This document shows positions 8,701 through 14,283 of a stretch of DNA of 64,000 bases, in pieces; the first letter of the stretch is position 1; each line of letters begins with the position of its first letter. A program made the translations under genes and the position numbers. Below the pieces are notes generated by a model that worked only from the letters and a program-made list of their open reading frames with translations, did no database searches and was not told where the DNA came from. The stretch is from Microbacterium sp. zg-Y818 (lineage in GTDB: Bacteria > Actinomycetota > Actinomycetes > Actinomycetales > Microbacteriaceae): assembly GCF_030246905.1 (NCBI RefSeq), contig NZ_CP126741.1, forward strand, positions 1,922,001-1,986,000, written 5' to 3'.

Positions 8701-10222
8701 TGAGAAGCTGCTGCTGGGCGTGCAGGACGTGCCCCAGCGCCAGGCGCAGGACACCGTGTACTTCGAGCCCGACAACGAGGGCCACCTTGCGATCTTCGGC
8801 ACCGGCGGCGCGGGCAAGAGCTCGACGCTGCGCACCCTCGCCGTCGCAGCGGGCATCACCCCGCGCGGGGGCCCCGTGCACGTGTACGGCCTCGACTTCG
8901 GCTCCGGCGGCTTGCGTATGCTCGAGGCGATGCCGCACGTCGGCGCGGTCATCCCCGCCGACGCCGGCGAGAGGGTGACCCGCCTGTTCCGCATGCTGAA
9001 AGCGGAGCTCGACCGTCGCGGTGAGGCGTATGCCGCGGTCAACGCCGGCACGATCTCGCAGTACCGCTCACTGGCGGGGCGTCCCGACGAGGCGCGGATC
9101 CTGGTGCTGATCGACGGCTTCCCCACGTTCCGCTCCGAGTACGAGGCGGTCACCGGGCGGGCCGACGCGTACCAGGTGTTCCAGCAGATCATGACCGACG
9201 GCCGCTCGGTCGGCATCCACGTCGCACTCACCGCCGACCGCGGCCAGGCGGTGCCCACGGCGCTGCAGTCCACCATCCAGAAGCGTGTGGTGCTGCGCCT
9301 GTCGGACTCCGACGCCTACGCGATGGTCGGGGCTCCTCGCGACGTGCTGTCGCCCGAGTCGGTCGCCGGTCGTGCCATCGTCGACGGGCTCGAGACGCAG
9401 ATCGCCGTCATCGCCGGCACGACCGACCCGCGCGCCCAGGCGCAGGCGATCGGCGAGTTCGCCGAAGCCATGCGCCGACAGGACCGCGCCGAAGCGCCGC
9501 CGGTTCGGGCGCTGCCCGAGGCGTTCAGCATGGACGACCTGCCGCCCCACCTCGACGGCCGCCCGGTGCTGGGTCTGTCCGGCGACACGCTCGGTCCCAT
9601 CGCCTTCGACCCCAACGGGCTCTTCGTGCTGGCGGGCGCCCCGCAGAGCGGCCGCTCGAATGCGCTCCACGCCATGGCAGAGGCGGTACGGCGGGCGAAC
9701 CCCGCGGTACGGCGGTACTACATCGGCAGCGCGCGGTCGCCGCTGCGCGATGCCGTGGCCTGGGACGACAGCGCCGTCGACGGCGGCTCGGCGAGCCGGC
9801 TCATCGACAGCATCCTGCAGGACGAGCGGGGACTCGAAGGAGTCGCGGTCTTCCTCGAAGGCGCCTCGGAGTACGCTACCTCCCTCGCCGAGATGCCGCT
9901 GTCGGACTTCGCCAAGCGGGTCAAGCGCGGCGACGGCCTGCTCGTCGCCGAGGGCGAGACGAGCGACTGGACCACGGGCTTCGGCTTGCTGGGCGACATC
10001 AAATCGGCCCGCCGCGGTGTGGTGCTGCAGCCGGACACGCACGACGGCGAGGTGGTGCTCAAGACGGCGTTCCCACGGCTGCTCAAGCGCGAATTCCCCG
10101 TCGGCCGCGCCATGCTCGCCGCCAGCGGCAAGACGGTGCGGGTGCAGTTCCCGCTCGTCGGCGAGGCGGCCCCGAAAGATGGGGAGTACTCCCCATTGGC
10201 CGACGCCATAGCGGTCCCATAG
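5705..10222 (+). CDS. FHA-containing FtsK/SpoIIIE ATPase, EssC/EccC-type type VII secretion motor
   Basis: The 1505-aa product has an N-terminal domain of about 90 residues, an FHA domain at about 98-200 (VIGRGDDCG, VSKRHARLHV, DLNSANG), two membrane helices at about 237-277 and three FtsK/SpoIIIE ATPase modules. Module 1 is intact (Walker A GTTGSGKS near residue 706, Walker B VIVIDEFAAL near 810). Module 2 has GTGGAGKS near 1032 and LVLIDGF. Module 3 is degenerate: GAPQSGRS near 1310 has Arg in place of the Walker lysine, and its Walker B reads AVFLEGA. Fusion of FHA, membrane and three ATPase modules is the EssC layout of Firmicutes. This is the motor that recognises and drives export of WXG100 substrates encoded downstream. 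Confidence 0.9.
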   Translation: MKIRVTLRRPDGSTEDIALAAEPGVRVGEVADSIVARDPAGAYNGPAYAPGTVTLEAHAPAVGGASEALDPDDTLADLALASGVEVAVVGLDDAPRADVAYIEIVGGRLAGRRYTVPRGSTVIGRGDDCGIVLDDAMVSKRHARLHVGRDRIELIDLNSANGIIVQGAPVGRLEMQHGQEAVLGSTVIRAGFLPSEVTQSSPIGEVRLTRSPSVEPRYIGRELEGADPPIPADPQPFPWAAALLPAIAGLAMFAATQRPITLIFVAISPLMMISTWATAKSQQRRKLKIEHTRFVAQMERLSARLARERQDESRIRAREAVPLHEIYDAVQQCAPLVWTRRPEHWSFLQVRLGVGDVPTRNTVKETGNTDRAVPEQVEQLEELIATYELVPRTPVVERLSDAGALGIAGDTAAVAAYGRALAAQLAGLHAPSDVVIGGLLGPAWAAQFADAKWLPHAMQSEAVFGGAPFADTASAAANLLSRLEETLSARSPRGAEGPVQLGAIDDKRAALTAGAAVGSDSRSENGFDGPLPAIVVLISDDAPVDRARLIQVLERAAGRGVYPIWMAPDTAALPAACRTFVELGADGSAAVGYVRLGRTLTPVEVEGLTAPQFAQFCRRLASYVDAGEIGADTSDVPRSVPMLQLIGKEMATAPGAVVDRWEQNGSILSAATRAPATPKLRAIVGQAGSGAMHLDLRAQGPHALVGGTTGSGKSEFLQAWVLGMAAEYSPQRVTFLFVDYKGGAAFAECTALPHCVGLVTDLSPHLVRRALVSLRAELHHRETLFTRKKAKDILELEKRGDPDTPPALVIVIDEFAALVNEVPDFVDGVVDVAQRGRSLGIHLIMATQRPAGVIKDNLRANTNMRVALRMADEVDSDDVIGTKDAAGFDPGIPGRGAAKTGPGRLTVFQSAYTGGWSFVEEDAPEVELESFAFGPPRRWEAPKTDSASAERDLGPTDQQRLVATMVQASQAAAIEPPRRPWLDELATVYDLTLLRQRTDEKLLLGVQDVPQRQAQDTVYFEPDNEGHLAIFGTGGAGKSSTLRTLAVAAGITPRGGPVHVYGLDFGSGGLRMLEAMPHVGAVIPADAGERVTRLFRMLKAELDRRGEAYAAVNAGTISQYRSLAGRPDEARILVLIDGFPTFRSEYEAVTGRADAYQVFQQIMTDGRSVGIHVALTADRGQAVPTALQSTIQKRVVLRLSDSDAYAMVGAPRDVLSPESVAGRAIVDGLETQIAVIAGTTDPRAQAQAIGEFAEAMRRQDRAEAPPVRALPEAFSMDDLPPHLDGRPVLGLSGDTLGPIAFDPNGLFVLAGAPQSGRSNALHAMAEAVRRANPAVRRYYIGSARSPLRDAVAWDDSAVDGGSASRLIDSILQDERGLEGVAVFLEGASEYATSLAEMPLSDFAKRVKRGDGLLVAEGETSDWTTGFGLLGDIKSARRGVVLQPDTHDGEVVLKTAFPRLLKREFPVGRAMLAASGKTVRVQFPLVGEAAPKDGEYSPLADAIAVP
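10179..10196. repeat. 18-bp perfect palindrome near the end of the secretion ATPase gene
   Basis: ATGGGGAGTACTCCCCAT is a perfect dyad lying inside the coding sequence, 24 bases before the ATPase stop codon region ends. It could be a protein-binding site or an mRNA structure ahead of the WXG100 gene. It may also simply reflect coding sequence. Confidence 0.5.
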
Positions 10223-10233
10223 GTTGAACATGT

Positions 10234-10250
10234 CGGCAGAGGAACTGCCG
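10234..10250 (+). promoter_or_regulatory. Leader hairpin upstream of the WXG100 gene
   Basis: CGGCAG and CTGCCG pair around the 5-base loop AGGAA, 24 bases before the WXG100 start codon. The hairpin lies in the short gap after the ATPase gene. It is a candidate stabiliser or processing site that would allow higher expression of the small secreted protein; a TAGGTT box at 10220-10225 could also be a local promoter. Function is inference only. Confidence 0.35.
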
Positions 10251-10274
10251 CTTCCGGACACAAGGAGTGAGACA

Positions 10275-10568
10275 ATGGCGAACCTCAACGTCACGTACGA
10301 CCAGATGCAGAGCGCCGCGAACCGTCTGCGTGCGGGCCAGTCCGACCTGGAGGGCAAGCTGCAGGAGCTGCGCTCCCTGGTCAGCCAGCTCGTGCAGGAC
10401 GGCTTCACCACGACCCGCGCCTCGGGTGCCTTCGACTCCTCCTACGAGCAGTTCACCTCGGGCGCCCAGCGCACCGTGCAGGGCATCGACGGCATGGCGC
10501 AGTTCCTCGAGAAGGCCGCTTCGGCGCTGCAGTCCACGGACGAGCAGCTGGCCTCTTCGATCGGCTGA
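10275..10568 (+). CDS. WXG100-family type VII secretion substrate (variant lacking Trp)
   Basis: ATG at 10275 is preceded by AAGGAGTGAGAC, a good ribosome site; the product is 97 aa, the normal WXG100 length. It is predicted to form two helices joined by a turn, with heptad-like Leu spacing. At the turn the usual W-x-G is replaced by QDGF, so Trp is absent but Gly and an aromatic remain. No clear C-terminal YxxxD/E export motif is visible. It directly follows the EssC-like ATPase gene, as expected for a principal exported substrate or component. Its own hairpin terminator follows. Confidence 0.88.
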   Translation: MANLNVTYDQMQSAANRLRAGQSDLEGKLQELRSLVSQLVQDGFTTTRASGAFDSSYEQFTSGAQRTVQGIDGMAQFLEKAASALQSTDEQLASSIG

Positions 10569-10579
10569 TCACAGTCCCA

Positions 10580-10614
10580 GAAGCGGGGCCGGTCCTTTCG
10601 GCCGGCCCCGCTTC
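10580..10614 (+). terminator. Strong hairpin terminator after the WXG100 gene
   Basis: A perfect 13-bp GC-rich stem (10580-10592 with 10602-10614) closes a 9-base loop 11 bases after the WXG100 stop. No T-run follows, as is common in actinobacteria. Its position would separate expression of the WXG100 gene from the effector module downstream. Confidence 0.75.
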
Positions 10615-10640
10615 GTCGTCTGAGCGGGAGGGAAACGGCC

Positions 10641-11354
10641 ATGGTCGATCTGAAACTGGACTTCGCGGAGCTGCGCAGCAGCGCCCGCACGGCTGAGACG
10701 GTGGCGAGCAGCTTCGCCCGCGCCGAGAGCATCGCGGGCGCTGCCGCCGCCGACACCGGCCACGACCGTCTCGGCGGGAAGGTGCGCGAGTTCGGCGACA
10801 AGTGGGACATCGCCCGAGGAAAGCTCGAAGACAATCTGCAATTCATCGCGGACTATCTCCGCGCGGTGGTCGACACCTTCAGCGACCTCGACACCGACCT
10901 CGCGGCCGCCCTCGAGCCGGCACAGAACGCTCCCGACCCCGCGCCGCAGCCCGCGCCGGGCGGACCGGCACCCGGTGCCCCTGCCCCGGGACCCGCCCCC
11001 ACGCCATCCCCGTCGCCGGGGCCGTCACCGACGCCATCGCCGTCGCCGGGTCCGTCACCCACGCCATCGCCGTCCCCGGGTCCGTCACCGACGCCCGCGC
11101 CGTCCCCTACACCGGGATCCGGCAGCGCCGGTGGCGCCGGCGCCGGCATCATCGGCTTCGGGCCCGGATCGGGCGGACCCCGTCTCGAGCCGATCCCCAA
11201 CCCTCAGGACTACAACGACGGACGCCCCGTGGTCGGACCCGCGACCGGCGGACCCGTCTACAAGACCCTCCCTGCCATCCTCGATGAGTCCGAAGTCCCC
11301 TCGTGGGCGCGACACCTCGTCGCCGACGACAGCACCGACGGAGCAACCCGATGA
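10641..11354 (+). CDS. WXG100-like helical protein with proline-rich tail
   Basis: ATG at 10641 follows GGGAGGG; the product is 237 aa. The first 90 residues are helical with heptad Leu/Ile positions and a W-x-x-x-x-G segment (KWDIARG), resembling a WXG100-type fold. Residues 95-155 are a Pro/Ser/Thr/Gly spacer built from near-perfect 10-residue units (PSPGPSPTPS). The last 75 residues are a Gly/Pro-rich acidic tail without a recognised domain. It overlaps the lipase gene by an ATGA, so the two proteins are likely made together. By analogy with small partners of LXG toxins it could pair with the lipase N-terminus for export. That partnership is inferred. Confidence 0.65.
   Translation: MVDLKLDFAELRSSARTAETVASSFARAESIAGAAAADTGHDRLGGKVREFGDKWDIARGKLEDNLQFIADYLRAVVDTFSDLDTDLAAALEPAQNAPDPAPQPAPGGPAPGAPAPGPAPTPSPSPGPSPTPSPSPGPSPTPSPSPGPSPTPAPSPTPGSGSAGGAGAGIIGFGPGSGGPRLEPIPNPQDYNDGRPVVGPATGGPVYKTLPAILDESEVPSWARHLVADDSTDGATR
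11001..11108 (+). repeat. Coding tandem repeat, 30-bp unit
   Basis: Three full units (11001-11030, 11031-11060, 11061-11090) and a partial fourth differ by only a few bases. They encode the PSPGPSPTPS linker of the WXG100-like protein. Copy number is probably variable between strains. Confidence 0.85.
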
Positions 11355-12979
11355 GCGTCCTGCCCGGAAACCCGACCTCCCTCGCGGAACGCTCCGCCTC
11401 CTACGTCTCCTCGGCCTCGCTCATCCAGCAGGCCGCAGATGACCTGCGCGCCATCGCGTATGACAGCACCGCCCGCTCGATGGACGTCATCCGCGACCGC
11501 AGCGCCGAGGTCGCCCGCGACCTCGACCGGGCGCACGAACGCTATTCCGGCACGGCCCGCGCGCTGGTGGAGTATGCCGTGGCACTGAAGGCCGCCCACG
11601 AAAGGGCCGACGACGCCGAGATCGCCGAGGCCCGGGCCAATGCCGGCGGCGCCACCGCCGAGTACGAACTGCTGGTGTCCGAGCGACGCCTGGAGCAGTT
11701 GGAAGAAGCCGATGCTCCGGCGGGGAACCTTCGCACCGCGGCGAGCGAGGTCGAGGCCGCCCGAGCGCGCAACGCCCGCATGGATGCCGCAGCCGACGCC
11801 GCGCGCATCGAGCTCGACGCCGCCCGCCAGGACATGGAGCGCGCGGCTCAGATCGCGATTGACCGCATCGATTCCGCCATCGACGGCACGAACGAGGGGT
11901 TCTGGGACAAGGTCAAGAACTTCCTCGACGACGTCGGCGACTTCCTTGCCACCATCGCCCGGTGGGTCGGCGGCTTCCTCGCCGACGTCTACGCCGAATT
12001 GCAGCGCCTCGTCTCGACCCTCGTCGCGCTGCTGGGCGTCGCCGTGATCCTGCTGCTCGTGTACGCGCTCCTGGCGATGATCCCCGTCATCGGGCCGGCC
12101 ATCGCCGCCCTCGTCACGACGGTGCTGGCCGGATTCCTCCTCGCCAGCGTGCTGTCGGATGTGGGCAAGCCGACCCCGTCCGTCGACCAGCGGGACCTCA
12201 CCGATCACGAGGCCGGGGACGACCCGGGCCAGCCGTCCGATCTGTCCGGGGCTCTCGCCGACGCCGGCTTCGTCGACACCCTGGGGCGCACCTATGACGC
12301 GGATGGTGAGGTGACCGGGGTGGAGGAGACCGTCGTCGGCGTGACGCGGGTCGTCGATGCCGACGGCGTGGTGAGGTGGCGTGTCGCGCTGCCGAGCACT
12401 CAGGAATGGCTCTCCCGCCTCAACGGCGACCAGGGAGGCGTGCACGACCTCGACAGCAACCTCGCGCTCGTGCTGACCCCGTCGCTGCGCTCGCAGTACG
12501 AGCGCGCCGTCATCGAGGCGATGCAGCAGGCCGGTGTCGGCCCGAACGATCCGGTCATGCTCGTCGGCTTCAGCCAGGGCGGAATCATGGCGGGCACCCT
12601 GGCCGCCTACAACCGGGACTACAACTGGTCTGCGGTCGTCGCCGCCGGCGCCCCGATCGACCACATGCCCATCCCGTCGAGCGTCCAGGTCGTCTCGGTG
12701 CAGCATGACGGCGATCCCGTCCCGCATCTGGACTCCGTCGTCACGCTCGGACTGGACGGCCAGGCGCGGCAGCAGCCGAACTGGACCACGATCCAGACCG
12801 AGTCCCCGCGCGCGGACGAGGGCCTGCACGGCATCCACAGCGCCGACGCCTACGACCAGACGCTGCAGAACCGGGTCGGCATGGTGCCGGCCGGGACCAC
12901 CGACGACCTCGACGCGTACTTCACGGGCGACGACAACGCCTACGGATACCAGCAGAGGTACTACGGGTGGTCCGAATGA
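11351..12979 (+). CDS. Candidate type VII secreted lipase/esterase effector
   Basis: ATG at 11351 overlaps the previous stop; the product is 542 aa. Residues 1-195 are an all-helical, Ala/Glu/Arg-rich coiled-coil region like the export domain of WXG100/LXG proteins. Residues 215-275 are strongly hydrophobic (about two membrane-inserting helices with glycines). Residues 290-540 are an alpha/beta hydrolase-like domain: nucleophile elbow GFSQGG with Ser408, acid candidates Asp453/Asp455 (HDGDP) and His493 or His496 (GLHGIH). No signal peptide is seen, consistent with type VII export. It is likely a lipid- or ester-cleaving toxin or surface enzyme. Substrate and toxicity are not visible. The lipoprotein gene downstream is a candidate immunity gene. 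Confidence 0.75.
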   Translation: MSVLPGNPTSLAERSASYVSSASLIQQAADDLRAIAYDSTARSMDVIRDRSAEVARDLDRAHERYSGTARALVEYAVALKAAHERADDAEIAEARANAGGATAEYELLVSERRLEQLEEADAPAGNLRTAASEVEAARARNARMDAAADAARIELDAARQDMERAAQIAIDRIDSAIDGTNEGFWDKVKNFLDDVGDFLATIARWVGGFLADVYAELQRLVSTLVALLGVAVILLLVYALLAMIPVIGPAIAALVTTVLAGFLLASVLSDVGKPTPSVDQRDLTDHEAGDDPGQPSDLSGALADAGFVDTLGRTYDADGEVTGVEETVVGVTRVVDADGVVRWRVALPSTQEWLSRLNGDQGGVHDLDSNLALVLTPSLRSQYERAVIEAMQQAGVGPNDPVMLVGFSQGGIMAGTLAAYNRDYNWSAVVAAGAPIDHMPIPSSVQVVSVQHDGDPVPHLDSVVTLGLDGQARQQPNWTTIQTESPRADEGLHGIHSADAYDQTLQNRVGMVPAGTTDDLDAYFTGDDNAYGYQQRYYGWSE

Positions 12980-13455
12980 CGAAAGCGCGCCGACGACACG
13001 CGATCCGCCTCACCACGGTCGTGGTGCTGGTGGGGCTGTTCAGCAGCTGCGCCCCCGCGTCGACCGGCCCGACGGCGACGCAATCCGACCAGGAGGAAAC
13101 CACCATGACCACCGTCACCGACGCCGTGGCCGCGTCCGACCCGCGCGTCGCCGACGTGCTCACCGTCAAAGTCACCGAGTCGGGTATGGCCCGCGTGATG
13201 AGCATCGCGGTGTCGATCTCGGGAGACGAGCCGGTAAGTACCGAGACCGTCGTCAACATCGCCGTCGCGGCGCTGCAGAACGCCAAGTCCGACATCGACG
13301 ACCTGAAGATCCTGGCCCGGTCGGCCGCAGACACAGACGTCATCCTCGATCTGTCGCCCGCCGGAGAGGGGCTTCCCGCCGACGTGGAGTGGGTGTGGCT
13401 CAGCTCCAGCCTGCAGCTGATCGGCGCGGATCTGTCGGAGCTGAGCGCCGGATGA
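12976..13455 (+). CDS. Small lipoprotein, candidate immunity protein for the lipase
   Basis: ATG at 12976 overlaps the lipase stop. The 159-aa product has a basic N-terminus, a hydrophobic core and a lipobox-like LFSSC at about residue 27, so it should be lipid-anchored on the outer face of the membrane. A Thr/Ser/Gln-rich spacer precedes a mixed alpha/beta domain of about 110 residues with no recognised family. Outer-surface lipoproteins encoded directly after a secreted lipase suit an immunity role; the Staphylococcus TslA lipase with TilA lipoproteins is a known precedent. Immunity function here is inferred from gene order only. Confidence 0.68.
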   Translation: MTKARRRHAIRLTTVVVLVGLFSSCAPASTGPTATQSDQEETTMTTVTDAVAASDPRVADVLTVKVTESGMARVMSIAVSISGDEPVSTETVVNIAVAALQNAKSDIDDLKILARSAADTDVILDLSPAGEGLPADVEWVWLSSSLQLIGADLSELSAG

Positions 13456-14078
13456 CCACGACCGATGCCACGCGCCAGCTGGTCTTCCGCATGGTCGGGA
13501 CGTGGTGGCGGATCGACCTGACTTCGCCCGAGGCGATCGCCGATTCCACCAAGCAGATCGCCACCGGCGTGCTCGGCCGGGCAGACGACCGTGCGACGGG
13601 CCGCGCGCGTCTGCGCGACGAGCTGGGCAAGGCCGCCACGGCGGCCGCCGACGCCGATGCGCAGCTTCTGATGATCCAGACCGAGCTCGGCCCCGGTCAG
13701 CCCATGTCGGCGACCCTCACGGTGTTCGAAGACGAGCGGATGCGGATGAGTCCCGCGATCGGCACGGACGCGGCATCCGTGCTCGCGGTGTTCGAGAAGT
13801 CGATCCCGCTGATGGACCCGTCGCGCGCCGAGACCATGGTGAGGCGGCGCTGCATGGACGGCGACGTCGTGCGGGTCCACGAGATCGAGGAGACGGTCGA
13901 AATCGAGGACGGCGAGCGGTACACCCAGCGGCGCCTCGTCGCGCAGTACTGGTACCCGCTCCCGGGGACCAAGCGCCTGCTCACCGTCGTGCTGACCACG
14001 CCGCTGGGTGACATCCCGCACACGCTGCTGTCGTACTTCGACGCGATCGTGGCGGCCTCGGCGTTCCAAGAGGCCTGA
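13452..14078 (+). CDS. Uncharacterised soluble protein, possible effector adaptor
   Basis: ATG at 13452 overlaps the lipoprotein stop; the product is 208 aa with no signal peptide or membrane helix. The C-terminal half (YTQRRLVAQYWYPLPG, LLTVVLTTP, then a FDAIV helix) has the strand-strand-helix rhythm of Mog1/PsbP/DcrB-like folds. I do not recognise the family by sequence. It closes the coupled effector-lipoprotein operon. In type VI secretion, DcrB-fold Eag proteins chaperone effectors with membrane helices; a similar role for the hydrophobic segment of the lipase is a speculative possibility. A second immunity factor is the alternative. Confidence 0.5.
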   Translation: MTTTDATRQLVFRMVGTWWRIDLTSPEAIADSTKQIATGVLGRADDRATGRARLRDELGKAATAAADADAQLLMIQTELGPGQPMSATLTVFEDERMRMSPAIGTDAASVLAVFEKSIPLMDPSRAETMVRRRCMDGDVVRVHEIEETVEIEDGERYTQRRLVAQYWYPLPGTKRLLTVVLTTPLGDIPHTLLSYFDAIVAASAFQEA

Positions 14079-14283
14079 GCCCGTCGCGCATCCGCGCGAG
14101 CGCGGCATCCACCGGCCCGCCGCATCCGCCACGGCGCCCGCCTCGACGCAGGAAGAATCACCGGCACAGGTGGTTTCGCGCCCGATCGTCCTGTCCCGGT
14201 GAGTCCTCCTGTCCTCGTGCGCCGGCCGCCGCCCCGCGCCGCCGCGCACCGAGCCGGCATCCGCGGGCATACGATGGAGGGCT

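Noticed and set aside
6119..8938. Long open frame of 939 codons on the minus strand opposite the secretion ATPase gene
   Set aside because: It is an antisense shadow of a strongly conserved ATPase in very GC-rich DNA; its translation has no domain and shows only frame-derived Gly/Arg/His bias.
11001..11108. Possible CRISPR-like 30-bp repeats
   Set aside because: The units are directly adjacent without spacers, in frame and encode a Pro/Ser/Thr/Gly linker; no cas gene is near.
14079..14283. Possible small gene in the 205-base gap before hrpA
   Set aside because: Short frames here lack ribosome sites and have Pro/Ala/Arg composition typical of non-coding GC-rich DNA.
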